Shown piece by piece: positions 8,738-17,417 of a stretch of DNA of 64,000 bases; the stretch's first letter is position 1, and the number at the start of each line of letters is the position of its first letter. The translations under genes and the position numbers were made by a program. Below the pieces are notes generated by a model. It saw only the letters and a program-made list of their open reading frames with translations, was not told the origin of the DNA and did no database searches. This stretch comes from Morganella morganii_D. GTDB taxonomy: Bacteria; Pseudomonadota; Gammaproteobacteria; Enterobacterales; Enterobacteriaceae. The stretch covers positions 248,001 to 312,000 of the forward strand of contig CP173058.1 in NCBI GenBank assembly GCA_044772875.1. The letters run 5' to 3'.

Positions 8738-9217
8738 TCAATCCCGTTTCGCCACCGGCGCAAACTTTCCGTCCAGCACTTTTGCCAGATCCTGCGGGGC
8801 CAGTTCGATATCCAGGCCGCGCTTACCGCCGGAAACGAAAATGGTGGCAAATTCCTGTGCGCCCTCATCAATCAGGGTCGGCAGGCGTTTTTTCTGCCCC
8901 AGCGGGCTGATCCCGCCCACCAGATAACCGGTCACTTTCTGGGCATTCACCGGGTCGGCCATTTCCGCTTTTTTCACGCCGAGAGCTTTGGCAACCGCTT
9001 TTAAATCAAGCTGTTCTGATACCGGCGTGACCGCCACGGCGAGGTGTTTATTATCACCGTTAAGCGCCACCAGCAGGGTTTTATACACCTGACGGGCATC
9101 GAGATTGAGTTTGCGGACCGCTTCATCACCGAAATTATGATCATTTGGATCATGTTCGTAAGGATGGAGGGTGAATGAAATCCGGTTTTTTTCCAGAAGT
9201 TTTACAGCCGGTGTCAT
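8738..9217 (-). CDS. ybaK: YbaK, Cys-tRNA(Pro) deacylase
   Basis: 159 residues, the usual family length. It is a YbaK/ProX-type trans-editing domain with the conserved lysine-containing segment ARQVYKTLLV and the glycine loop TGYLVGGISPLGQKKRLPTLID. The protein hydrolyses cysteine mischarged on tRNA-Pro by prolyl-tRNA synthetase, working in the cytosol as a free-standing editing factor. It is followed on the same strand by nothing before its terminator and preceded by ybaP, 52 bases away on the same strand, so the two may be cotranscribed. Confidence 0.95.
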   Translation of the reverse strand: MTPAVKLLEKNRISFTLHPYEHDPNDHNFGDEAVRKLNLDARQVYKTLLVALNGDNKHLAVAVTPVSEQLDLKAVAKALGVKKAEMADPVNAQKVTGYLVGGISPLGQKKRLPTLIDEGAQEFATIFVSGGKRGLDIELAPQDLAKVLDGKFAPVAKRD

Positions 9218-9268
9218 AGGTCTTTCCTTGCAGATAATTCAGACGGCAGTGTTACAAGGCCTGCCAGT

Positions 9269-10078
9269 TTAACACAAAATGGACGGCAGATTATGGTCGC
9301 CGTAAAGATGCAGCGCACCGACCGCCACCACATAATTGCCGGGCGGCAGCTGTGTCAGCCGGGTTTTCCAGGCATCGTTACGGTTTATCATCAGATGCTG
9401 ATACGTTTGTTCACTGAAGGTGGCCGGCAGCGGGTGTGCAAGTTTTTCCGGCCGGTAATCCAGCCACCAGCCGAGCATGATTTGCAGTGCCCGGGCATTG
9501 TCATGCCAGTAGGTCAGGGTATCTTCCAGCAGACTCAGTCCTTCGTCCGGGAAATCCAGCAGCATCTGCATTTGTGCCTGTGTGCCTTCCAGCTCAAAAA
9601 CGGGGATATTCTGCCCGTGGGCGGCATTGAGCATCTGATAATCAATGCCGTAATGCGGCCGCAGTCCGAGGCTTTGAGCCTGAGCTGACTGAAGGATCAG
9701 CGCTACCTGCCAGGCGGGCAGGGAATCCAGTGTCTGTACCGGCTGGCGCTGCTCCTCACAATAACGGCGGTAGTCGTTTCTCAGGCACTCCGGTAAGCGC
9801 TCACTTACCGGCAGACGGGGAAATTCCGTGTCCTGCCCCGGAAACGGCGGTGCCGGACGGGTGATATCCGCTTCCACAATCAGGCCATCGGCACTATTGA
9901 TTCTTTCCAGCAGAGGGCCGGGCAGCGGATACATCGCGTCCGACCCCATATGAATACTGCCGACCAGGTGCAGAGAGATATCCCCGGGCAGTGTGAGGTC
10001 AACAGAAGGCCAGGTACAGCCTCCCTGCGGATCAGGCGGGATAAGGTAATCTTTCAGCCGGCGGAACAGTGTTTTCAT
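9269..10078 (-). CDS. ybaP: YbaP, TraB/GumN-family protein
   Basis: The ATG at 10078 is chosen because AGGAG lies five bases upstream (CAGGAGTCGTC-ATG). The frame could open at 10135, but that extension has no ribosome-binding site. The product is 269 residues, close to the usual YbaP length. The TraB/GumN (Tiki-like) fold shows the paired GxxH motifs: HLVGSIHMGS near the N-terminus and VAVGALHLYG near the C-terminus. The central Glu motif is GLIVEAD. Eukaryotic Tiki relatives are metalloproteases; the bacterial substrate is unknown. It lies between copA and ybaK as in Escherichia coli. Confidence 0.93.
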   Translation of the reverse strand: MKTLFRRLKDYLIPPDPQGGCTWPSVDLTLPGDISLHLVGSIHMGSDAMYPLPGPLLERINSADGLIVEADITRPAPPFPGQDTEFPRLPVSERLPECLRNDYRRYCEEQRQPVQTLDSLPAWQVALILQSAQAQSLGLRPHYGIDYQMLNAAHGQNIPVFELEGTQAQMQMLLDFPDEGLSLLEDTLTYWHDNARALQIMLGWWLDYRPEKLAHPLPATFSEQTYQHLMINRNDAWKTRLTQLPPGNYVVAVGALHLYGDHNLPSILC

Positions 10079-10165
10079 GACGACTCCTGTCGTGAAACGA
10101 TACCCTAGTTGACTGCAACCGCGCGTTTTTTTCAACCCTGATAGGTAAGATCCTGCTAATCACTA

Positions 10166-10200
10166 AGAAAAAAATAAGGGAGCGAATAATTCGCTCCCTT
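10166..10200 (-). terminator. Rho-independent terminator after copA
   Basis: On the minus strand, the stem AAGGGAGCGAA/TTCGCTCCCTT (10176-10200) is followed by ATTTTTTT. It lies 15 bases after the copA stop. Confidence 0.92.
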
Positions 10201-10214
10201 CAGGCCGTTGGTTG

Positions 10215-12953
10215 TTAGTCTTTCGGTTTAAAGCGTAACAGCCGGTTGGCGTTACTGACAACGGTAATGGATGACAGCGCCATTGCTGCCCCGGCCACCA
10301 CCGGATTAAGTAATGTTCCGGTGAACGGGAACAGCACACCGGCTGCAATCGGGATCCCGAGGGTGTTATAAATAAAGGCACCCAGCAGGTTCTGCTTCAT
10401 GTTGCGCAGTGTTCCTTTCGAGATAGCCACGGCATCAGCCACACCGTGCAGGCTGTGGCGCATCAGGGTGATAGCCGCGGTTTCGATAGCGATATCGCTG
10501 CCGCCGCCCATGGCGATCCCCACATCTGCCCGTGCCAGCGCCGGTGCATCATTGATACCGTCCCCGACCATCGCGACACGGCGTCCGGCCTGCTGTAATT
10601 TTTCAATGGCAGCGGCTTTGCCGTCCGGCAGTACACCGGCGATCACTTCATTAATCCCCGCTTCTTTGGCGATAGCCCGGGCGGTCACTTCATTATCCCC
10701 GGTCAGCATCACCAGGCGATATCCCTGTTTGTGCAGACGTGCCAGTGCACTGACACTGTCTTCACGCAGCGGGTCGCGTACGGAAAGAATCGCCGCGATA
10801 TTACCGTCAACCGCCAGCATCACAGGCGTCACGCCTTTACCGGCCTGTGACTGCACCAGTGTATCCGCCTCACCGGCAGTACTGATATTCTGTGCCTGCA
10901 TCAGTGCATGATTACCCAGCAGCAGTGTCCGGCCTTCAGACTCCCCGCTGACCCCCATACCGGCCAGGGTACGGAACTGTGTGACTGACGGCAGTGTCAG
11001 GTCTTTTGCCCGTTCAGTGATGGCGCGGGCCAGCGGGTGATTAGAACCGCTTTCCAGCGCCGCCGCAAGACACAGCACATCATTGTCACTGAACCCGTTG
11101 AAGGTGTGGATCTCCGTCACCTGCGGCATCCCTTCTGTCAGTGTCCCGGTTTTGTCGAAGACAATGGTGTCCAGAGTGCTGGCCTGCTGTAAGGCATCCG
11201 CATCCCGCACCAGCACACCAAACTCAGCAGCGCGTCCGACACCGGAAATAATCGACATCGGTGTTGCCAGCCCCAGCGCACACGGACAGGCGATAATCAG
11301 TACCGTGGTAATAATCACCAGCGCATAGGTTATCTGCGGTGCCGGGCCGAAGAAGTACCAGACGGTACCGGCAATCAGGGCGATCACCACCACAACCGGC
11401 ACAAAGACTGCCGAGATTTTATCCGCCAGCTGGCCGATTTCCGGTTTGCTGCTTTGTGCCTGACGCACCAGTTTAATGATGCGCGCCAGCGTGGTCTTGC
11501 TGCCGACGGCTGCGGCACGGAACAGCACGGTTCCGTCCTGCACGGTGGTCCCGGCAGAAACGGTATCGCCGGTGGTTTTCTGCTGTGGGATAGGTTCCCC
11601 GGTCAGCATTGCCTCATCCATCCACACTTCGCCTTCCGTGATCTCACCATCGACCGGCACGCGGTCACCGGTGGTCAGGCGCAGGATCATACCCGGTTGC
11701 ACATCCGCCAGCGGTACATCTTTTTCACCTTCCGGAGTCACAACCCGGGCAGTCGGCGGAGTCAGATCCAGCAGACGCTCCAGCGCTTTTGACGAGCGCT
11801 GGCGGGCTCGTTGCTCCAGCATATGACCCAGGTTTATCAGACCGATGATCATGGCACTGGCCTCATAATAGAGGTGACGCGCCTGTGGCGGAAACACATC
11901 CGGCCAGAGGTTAACGGTAATGGAATAGAGCCACGCGGCACCGGTGCCGAGAGCTACCAGAGTATCCATTGTTGCACTGCGGTTTTTCAGGGCCTGCCAG
12001 GCGCTGCGGTAGAAATGTCCGCCCGCCAGAATCATCACCGCCAGGGTGACGATCCCGATGGTCAGCCAGATCCCGTGGTTCGCCGGGGTCAGCATCATAT
12101 TGTCGCCGATCATTCCCCAGATCATCACCGGGATACCGACAGCCAGCGCCAGAGCAGCCTGCCAGCGGAATCGTTTCATATTGGCAACCGCCACTTCCTG
12201 CTGACGTTCACGGCGTTTGGCATCATCCTGAATCAGTTCCGCACCGTAACCGGCTTTTTCCACGGCAGCGATCAGCGCATCCGCAGAAGCGTGGCCGGTG
12301 ACCAGCGCACTGCGCTCCGCGAGGTTAACGCGGGCATTCTCCACACCGTCCACACTGAGCAGCGCTTTATGTACTTTGCCGACGCAGCTCGCACAGGTCA
12401 TGCCGTCGAGCAGGAAAGAGAGACTGTCGTCATCCTCTTCAATCGCCGGCATGGCAGGGGTATTGTCCGGAGTGGCCGGAATCACGCAGTGCTCCGCTGC
12501 CGCAGCCTCACTCTGAGACGGCGTCAGCGGTTCAGATTTTGGGGAGTGGTTTTCTCCTGCCACCGCCGCCTGAAAACCGGCCGCTTCCACCGCGCTGATT
12601 AAGGTCTGCGCATCGGCGCTGCCGTACACTTTCGCCTCTTTGGTATCAACCACCGCCGCCGCAACACCGTCAACCGCTTCTAATGCACTTTGCGTTTTCG
12701 CGGCACATTTCATACAATTCAGCCCGGAAAGCTGTAAAATTGTACCGGGTTTGTCTGCAATCTGAGCGTTATAACCCGCCTCTTCGATGGTACTGATAAG
12801 GGATTGCGCATCTGCATCACCGGTCACTCTGGCGAAATCAAGGGTGACCACCGCAGATTCAACATCCGGACGGGCGTCGAGTGCTTTTTTCACACTGCCG
12901 GTGCAATGCGCACAGGAAAGCCCCTGTAACGCAAGAATAGTTGTATTAGCCAT
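10215..12953 (-). CDS. copA: CopA, Cu(I)-exporting P1B-type ATPase with three metal-binding domains
   Basis: The start at 12953 (MANTTIL) follows AAGGAA. The 19-codon upstream extension in the same frame lacks a good site. The product is 912 residues. Three heavy-metal-associated domains are visible, with GLSCAHC (about residue 10), GLNCMKC (about 73) and GMTCASC (about 180); Escherichia coli CopA has two. The core has the TGEP actuator loop, the intramembrane CPC metal site (IACPCALGLATP), the phosphorylation motif DKTGTLTEG, and GDGINDAPALARADVGIAMG at the hinge. It pumps Cu(I) from cytosol to periplasm. It is divergent from cueR, with a CueR operator between them. Confidence 0.97.
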   Translation of the reverse strand: MANTTILALQGLSCAHCTGSVKKALDARPDVESAVVTLDFARVTGDADAQSLISTIEEAGYNAQIADKPGTILQLSGLNCMKCAAKTQSALEAVDGVAAAVVDTKEAKVYGSADAQTLISAVEAAGFQAAVAGENHSPKSEPLTPSQSEAAAAEHCVIPATPDNTPAMPAIEEDDDSLSFLLDGMTCASCVGKVHKALLSVDGVENARVNLAERSALVTGHASADALIAAVEKAGYGAELIQDDAKRRERQQEVAVANMKRFRWQAALALAVGIPVMIWGMIGDNMMLTPANHGIWLTIGIVTLAVMILAGGHFYRSAWQALKNRSATMDTLVALGTGAAWLYSITVNLWPDVFPPQARHLYYEASAMIIGLINLGHMLEQRARQRSSKALERLLDLTPPTARVVTPEGEKDVPLADVQPGMILRLTTGDRVPVDGEITEGEVWMDEAMLTGEPIPQQKTTGDTVSAGTTVQDGTVLFRAAAVGSKTTLARIIKLVRQAQSSKPEIGQLADKISAVFVPVVVVIALIAGTVWYFFGPAPQITYALVIITTVLIIACPCALGLATPMSIISGVGRAAEFGVLVRDADALQQASTLDTIVFDKTGTLTEGMPQVTEIHTFNGFSDNDVLCLAAALESGSNHPLARAITERAKDLTLPSVTQFRTLAGMGVSGESEGRTLLLGNHALMQAQNISTAGEADTLVQSQAGKGVTPVMLAVDGNIAAILSVRDPLREDSVSALARLHKQGYRLVMLTGDNEVTARAIAKEAGINEVIAGVLPDGKAAAIEKLQQAGRRVAMVGDGINDAPALARADVGIAMGGGSDIAIETAAITLMRHSLHGVADAVAISKGTLRNMKQNLLGAFIYNTLGIPIAAGVLFPFTGTLLNPVVAGAAMALSSITVVSNANRLLRFKPKD

Positions 12954-13055
12954 ACTTTTTTTCCTTAATATGTTTCTCATCATCACGCCGCATATCAGCA
13001 CACGGCGCAAGAAAAAAAATTCTGTTCGGGGGAACGGGAATTTTGATTTAAGATG

Positions 13056-13086
13056 ATGTTAAACCTTCCCTCAAGGGTAAGGTCAA
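13056..13086 (-). promoter_or_regulatory. copA promoter with CueR operator
   Basis: On the minus strand, a -35 TTGACC (13081-13086) and a -10 TAACAT (13056-13061) are separated by 19 bp, the stretched spacing typical of MerR-family targets. The spacer holds the dyad ACCTTCCC...GGTAAGGT (13063-13083), nearly identical to the known CueR box. Cu(I)-bound CueR would untwist the DNA to activate copA. The same site sits 12 bases upstream of cueR, which suggests that cueR is also affected. Confidence 0.88.
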
Positions 13087-13095
13087 GGAGAAGTT

Positions 13096-13512
13096 ATGAA
13101 TATCAGCGATATTGCACAAAAAACGGGTTTAACGCCAAAAGCGATTCGTTTTTACGAAGATAAGTCTTTGATCACGCAACCGGAACGGGGTGAAAACGGA
13201 TACCGGTATTTCAGTGAACGGCATGTGGATGAACTGACACTGCTGCGCCAGGCAAAAGAGGTTGGTTTCACGCTGGATGAGTGCCGTGAGCTGTTGTCGC
13301 TGTTCCGTAATCCGAACCGTCATGCGGCGGATGTGAAATCGGCGACACTGAGCAAAGTGAAGCAGATTGAAAAAACCATTACGGAACTCACGGCTATCCG
13401 TGACCGCCTGCTGGCTCTGGCGGAATCCTGTCCCGGGGATGACAGTGCGGAGTGCCCGATCATCGAGCATCTCTCCGGCTGCCGCCACAGCAAATCTGCC
13501 TGCCATAAATAA
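13096..13512 (+). CDS. cueR: CueR, copper-responsive MerR-type regulator
   Basis: 138 residues with an AAGGAG ribosome-binding site. The winged helix at 1-70 shows MNISDIAQKTGLTPKAIRFYED. A coiled-coil dimer helix follows. The metal-binding loop has Cys residues in ESCPGDDSAECPIIEHLSGC, matching the C-x7-C spacing of CueR, and the tail is His/Cys-rich (CRHSKSACHK). It senses Cu(I), Ag(I) or Au(I). It is divergently paired with copA, whereas in Escherichia coli other genes separate the two. Confidence 0.95.
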   Translation: MNISDIAQKTGLTPKAIRFYEDKSLITQPERGENGYRYFSERHVDELTLLRQAKEVGFTLDECRELLSLFRNPNRHAADVKSATLSKVKQIEKTITELTAIRDRLLALAESCPGDDSAECPIIEHLSGCRHSKSACHK

Positions 13513-13532
13513 TCTGCCTGTTTTGCGCGTCT

Positions 13533-13556
13533 GCCCGCCGGGCGGGCGCTGTTTTG
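13533..13556 (+). terminator. Probable terminator after cueR
   Basis: The stem GCCCGCC/GGCGGGC with a one-base tip is followed by GCTGTTTT. It is 20 bases past cueR; the T-run is short. Confidence 0.55.
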
Positions 13557-13697
13557 CATCCTGTCAGTTAAGTTTTTCTTATTTCTGCCGATAACAGATA
13601 AAAGCACGGTTTTTTTTCATCAGGAGTGACACCGGAAAAAAAACCGGCATTTATGTCCGCTGTGGCGGTAACCGGCGCAAAGGATAAGTAAGACGAA

Positions 13698-14258
13698 TTG
13701 ACCAAATTGCTGACATTATTCCGCTGCATAGTATTATCCGGGCTGTTTTTCTGCCCGGTATTATATGCCGCACCTTTCCCCGCCGCTGCGGAAAACCCGG
13801 CCGCTGATGCCTCGCGCCGGGCGATGCAGGATGCCACACAACAGGTCAGTGACCTGCTGGAGCAGCAGACCTACCGCCGGCTGAGTAAGCCGCAAACCAC
13901 TGTCACACCCGCAGAGCCGCTGTTGCGTGCGGCAGAAAATGAACACTGCCTGCCGGTCAGTGGTGTGTATCTCACCGGTATCACGCTGTTATCTCAGAAC
14001 GATCTCCGTTCACTTTCTCCGCTGCCCGCAGACTGTATCCGCAGCCGGGATATTAATGTGCTGGTGGCGGAACTGATGGCGCGGTACCTCGAGAAAGGCT
14101 ATATCACTGCACGGATCCGCTTTCTGCCGGTTAATGGTTACCACGAGCCGGGGATCGGTGTGACAGAAGGGATAATAGAGCGGATCGACGGTGCGGATCG
14201 CGGTGTTAACACCTCACAGCTGTTTCCTGCCCCGATCAATTCCCCGCTGAAAAAATAA
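13698..14258 (+). CDS. Stand-alone POTRA (ShlB-type) domain exported protein
   Basis: 186 residues from a TTG at 13698, preceded by AAGGATAAGTAAG. An N-terminal Sec signal peptide ends near LYAAPF. Residues about 25-60 form a polar helix (SRRAMQDATQQVSDLLEQQ), as at the N-terminus of two-partner-secretion transporters. Residues about 75-165 match the POTRA_2 domain of ShlB/HpmB proteins, with LPVSGVYLTGITLL, CIRSRDINVL and YLEKGYITARI. The 16-strand barrel of a full TpsB protein (about 550 residues) is entirely absent, and no barrel fragment follows. It is either a truncated relic or a free periplasmic POTRA protein; the clean frame favours expression. Confidence 0.65.
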   Translation: MTKLLTLFRCIVLSGLFFCPVLYAAPFPAAAENPAADASRRAMQDATQQVSDLLEQQTYRRLSKPQTTVTPAEPLLRAAENEHCLPVSGVYLTGITLLSQNDLRSLSPLPADCIRSRDINVLVAELMARYLEKGYITARIRFLPVNGYHEPGIGVTEGIIERIDGADRGVNTSQLFPAPINSPLKK

Positions 14259-14340
14259 TACGTAACTTTAATCAAAACACTTATCCGTAAAAAAATAATT
14301 ATTTAGTGAAATAAACCATGTTTTGAGAATAATCCAGTGA

Positions 14341-14369
14341 TTGACTTTGTATTATGCGATCTGTGTAAA
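14341..14369 (+). promoter_or_regulatory. Candidate promoter of the dipeptidase gene
   Basis: TTGACT at 14341 and TGTAAA at 14364 are separated by 17 bp, 64 bases before the start codon. The -10 is imperfect. Confidence 0.4.
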
Positions 14370-14432
14370 AGAAAACTTAGTGAGTAATGGATAGCGTAAA
14401 CCCAATTTATAACTCAATGGAAGGTGTTCTCT

Positions 14433-15917
14433 ATGAAACGTAGTGTTTTATCTCTTGCTGTGGGTGCTGCACTGGTGATTTCTGATGCAACGGCATGTAC
14501 CACTATTTTTGTCGGCGAAAATGCGTCTTCAGATGGCGCGCAATATATTGCCCGCAATGAAGATATGGACCCGGCAAACCCGAAAGTTTTGCAGGTGAAT
14601 CAGGAAAAAGTAAATAAAGACACTGAGTTTAAAACCAACTTAAATAAATTCACGTATACCCTGCCGGAAAAGGCAATGCGCTATACCACTATCCCGGAAT
14701 GGAATGACAAAGGTCAGTTCCGTTTCAGTTCCAATGGTTTTAATGACGCCGGTGTCGGGATCAGTGCCACAGAAACTATTTTCGCGAATGATGCATCATT
14801 AAAAATTGACCCGTATGCGGAAGATACCGGGATTATTGAAGATGCCATTCCGGATGTGGTATTACCGTATGTCTCTTCCGCGAAAGAAGGGGTGATGCGG
14901 TTAGGGAAAATTATAGAGGAAAAAGGGGCCGGTGAAGGTTTCGGCTTGGCCTTTATTGATAAAGACGGGATCTGGTATCTGGAAACCGGTAGCGGTCACC
15001 AGTGGATGGCAGCGAAAATCCCGGCCAATACTTACTATGTCACGGCAAACCAGGGTCGCCTGGAAAAATTTGATATGAATGACAAAGAGAATTACCTGTC
15101 ATCCCCGACACTGATTTCCTTTGCCGAAAAAAACGGCTTATATGATCCGAAAAAAGACGGCGAATTTAATTTCAAAAAAGCCTATACCAAAGATGACGCA
15201 AAAAGTGACGGTTATTACAACTACCCGCGTGTGTTAGTGCTGCAAAAAATGTATAACCCGGAAATTAAGACTGACTTTAACGATGTGAAATCCAATGATT
15301 TCCCCGTTTTCTTAAAACCGGCGAAAAAACTGGGGCTGGAAGATATTAAAGCCGGTCTGCGCAACCATTACGAAAATGTCGGTACATCCCCTTACGCAAC
15401 CACCTATCCGGATACCACAAAACGGCCGATTTCAGTATTCAGAACCCAGCATTCCCATATTTTACAGGTACGCAAAGATTTACCGAAAGAAATCGGGAAT
15501 GTCCGTTATATTGCCTTCGGTATGCCGGCATTATCCGTTTATGTCCCGGTGTATTACGGGCCGGATAGCTATGTTGAGGCGTATACCATCGGTTCACCAC
15601 AGGCTGATAATGCGTCCGCACACTGGAAATTCCGTAAATTACAGACACTGGCGATGATCGATTTTAATAAATATTCGAAAATTGTGCAGGCGGAATACAG
15701 TAAACAGGAAGCTCAGTTTGCCAAAGAACAACAGGCAATGGAAAAAGAGTATCTGAGTATTTATAAAACAGACCCGGCGAAAGCCAAACAGCTGTTACAG
15801 GACTTCCAGAATAAAGTAATGCAGGATGCGTTAAATACCACCGATAAGCTGACCAATATTATTATGCAGGATCTGACCAATTCCGTGAACGAACGCTACC
15901 GCTTTAAAGGCGCGTGA
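14433..15917 (+). CDS. C69-family dipeptidase
   Basis: The ATG at 14433 is chosen because GGAAGG lies eight bases upstream. The product is 494 residues. The first 25 residues are hydrophobic and end in SDATA, directly before CTTIF. In this N-terminal-nucleophile family the Cys becomes the catalytic residue after removal of the leader. Other conserved pieces include ARNEDMDP, GISATETIFAN, ETGSGHQW and TANQGRL. Family members (PepD/PipD of lactobacilli and relatives) cleave dipeptides. Whether the leader is a true signal peptide or a propeptide is not certain; it reads as a Sec signal. It is a single gene with its own terminator. Confidence 0.88.
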   Translation: MKRSVLSLAVGAALVISDATACTTIFVGENASSDGAQYIARNEDMDPANPKVLQVNQEKVNKDTEFKTNLNKFTYTLPEKAMRYTTIPEWNDKGQFRFSSNGFNDAGVGISATETIFANDASLKIDPYAEDTGIIEDAIPDVVLPYVSSAKEGVMRLGKIIEEKGAGEGFGLAFIDKDGIWYLETGSGHQWMAAKIPANTYYVTANQGRLEKFDMNDKENYLSSPTLISFAEKNGLYDPKKDGEFNFKKAYTKDDAKSDGYYNYPRVLVLQKMYNPEIKTDFNDVKSNDFPVFLKPAKKLGLEDIKAGLRNHYENVGTSPYATTYPDTTKRPISVFRTQHSHILQVRKDLPKEIGNVRYIAFGMPALSVYVPVYYGPDSYVEAYTIGSPQADNASAHWKFRKLQTLAMIDFNKYSKIVQAEYSKQEAQFAKEQQAMEKEYLSIYKTDPAKAKQLLQDFQNKVMQDALNTTDKLTNIIMQDLTNSVNERYRFKGA

Positions 15918-15924
15918 TACGGCC

Positions 15925-15954
15925 GAAACGGCCTCTGGTGACAGAGGCCGTTTT
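15925..15954 (+). terminator. Rho-independent terminator after the dipeptidase gene
   Basis: The stem AAACGGCCTCTG/CAGAGGCCGTTT with a GTGA loop ends in TTTTGG. It is symmetrical, so it can serve the convergent ybbJ as well. Confidence 0.88.
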
Positions 15955-15974
15955 GGTATTGTATTTCCGGTCAG

Positions 15975-16427
15975 TTACCGGCTGACAGCCCGGACAGTCA
16001 GTGTAATGCCGTTAACGGCGATCACTTCCACTTCCGTACCGGCAGGCAGCGCCGACCGGCTGTAGACTCGCCAGCTGCCGTCTGCCAGGCGAATGCGGCT
16101 GTAGCCTTCTTCCGTATCTGTCAGCAGCGCGGCACGCAGGCCGATCAGCTTGTTATTGACCTGATTCGGTGAACTGCTGTCGTTACGCTGGCGGCGACGC
16201 TGAAAGTTACGCCACAATACCGCACAAATCACCGTCATCACCGCGAAGATAATGCCCTGCCACTCGAGATTCAGTCCCGGCATAATCCATGTCAGCAGCG
16301 CGACCACCAGGGCCGCCACACCGCTCCAGAGCAGATAGCCGCCGGTGCCGAGCATCTCCAGAATCAGCAGGATACCGCCGAAACAGAGCCAGAACCAGAC
16401 CGCCTGTGATGCGATCATTTCAATCAT
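15975..16427 (-). CDS. ybbJ: YbbJ, NfeD-like membrane protein
   Basis: 150 residues. Two to three hydrophobic spans occur at about 7-80 (WFWLCFGGILLILEMLG, WSGVAALVVALLTW). A C-terminal OB-fold NfeD domain follows, with LADGSWRVYSRSALPAGTEVEVIAV. NfeD proteins are partners of stomatin-like proteins. It overlaps qmcA by the four bases ATGA, so the two are translationally coupled, as in Escherichia coli. Confidence 0.93.
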   Translation of the reverse strand: MIEMIASQAVWFWLCFGGILLILEMLGTGGYLLWSGVAALVVALLTWIMPGLNLEWQGIIFAVMTVICAVLWRNFQRRRQRNDSSSPNQVNNKLIGLRAALLTDTEEGYSRIRLADGSWRVYSRSALPAGTEVEVIAVNGITLTVRAVSR

Positions 16428-17362
16428 GCGGATTTACCCTGACCTTTAATGTCTTTTGACACATTGAACATTTCAGCCACACCGCCGATAGCCCCCATCA
16501 GGTTGCTGGCTTCCAGCGGCATCATAATCACTTTGCTGTTTTCCGCAGCACCGATTTTGGTCAGTGCATCGGTATATTTCTGCGCCACAAAGTAGTTAAT
16601 AGCCTGCATATTACCATCAGCGATAGCATCCGATACCATTTGTGTGGCGCGGGCTTCCGCCTCAGCCGCACGTTCACGGGCTTCTGCTTCCAGGAACGCG
16701 GACTGACGCAGACCTTCCGCTTTCAGGATCTGAGACTGTTTTTCACCTTCCGCTTTCAGAATGGCGGCCTGACGTATACCTTCCGCTTCAAGGATATCCG
16801 CACGCTTGGTACGTTCCGCTTTCATCTGGGCGTTCATCGCAGACACCAGTTCTTTCGGCGGGCGCACGTCACGGATTTCAATACGGGTGACTTTAATCCC
16901 CCACGGGTTGGTTGCTTCATCCACAATATGCAGCAGGCGGGAGTTGATGGAATCGCGCTGAGACAGCATTTCATCCAGCTCCATCGAACCGAGAACGGTA
17001 CGGAAGTTGGTCATGGTCAGGTTGATAATCGCCAGATTCAGGTTGCTGACTTCATACGCGGCACGTACCGGATCAATGACCTGAATAAAGCAGACGGCGT
17101 CAATGGTGACGTTGGCGTTATCGCGGGAGATGACTTCCTGTGACGGAATATCGAGAACCTGCTCCATCATATTAATTTTACGGCCGATACGATCCATAAA
17201 CGGCACGATAATATGCAGACCCGGCTGCAGTGTCCGGGTATAGCGGCCAAAACGCTCAACAGTCCACTGAAAGCCCTGCGGTACAGTTTTGACACCGGTC
17301 GCGACAATAATAACGGCGATGAGAATAATAATCGGGACAAAACCCAGTGAGAACAAATCCAT
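16424..17362 (-). CDS. qmcA: QmcA, SPFH/stomatin-like membrane protein
   Basis: 312 residues. One N-terminal membrane anchor (about 5-25) is followed by the SPFH/band-7 domain with VPQGFQWTVERFGRYTRTL and RDVRPPKELVSAMNAQMKAER. A long Ala/Glu-rich coiled coil follows, with repeats of LKAEG (AILKAEGEKQ, QILKAEGLRQ). QmcA forms membrane microdomain-like oligomeric cages and is linked to FtsH/HtpX quality control in Escherichia coli. It is in an operon with ybbJ. Confidence 0.95.
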   Translation of the reverse strand: MDLFSLGFVPIIILIAVIIVATGVKTVPQGFQWTVERFGRYTRTLQPGLHIIVPFMDRIGRKINMMEQVLDIPSQEVISRDNANVTIDAVCFIQVIDPVRAAYEVSNLNLAIINLTMTNFRTVLGSMELDEMLSQRDSINSRLLHIVDEATNPWGIKVTRIEIRDVRPPKELVSAMNAQMKAERTKRADILEAEGIRQAAILKAEGEKQSQILKAEGLRQSAFLEAEARERAAEAEARATQMVSDAIADGNMQAINYFVAQKYTDALTKIGAAENSKVIMMPLEASNLMGAIGGVAEMFNVSKDIKGQGKSA

Positions 17363-17417
17363 GAGCCAAAATCCTTATCAGTAATGAGTGGGCTAAATAA
17401 TTCAGCAAAGTAATTGG

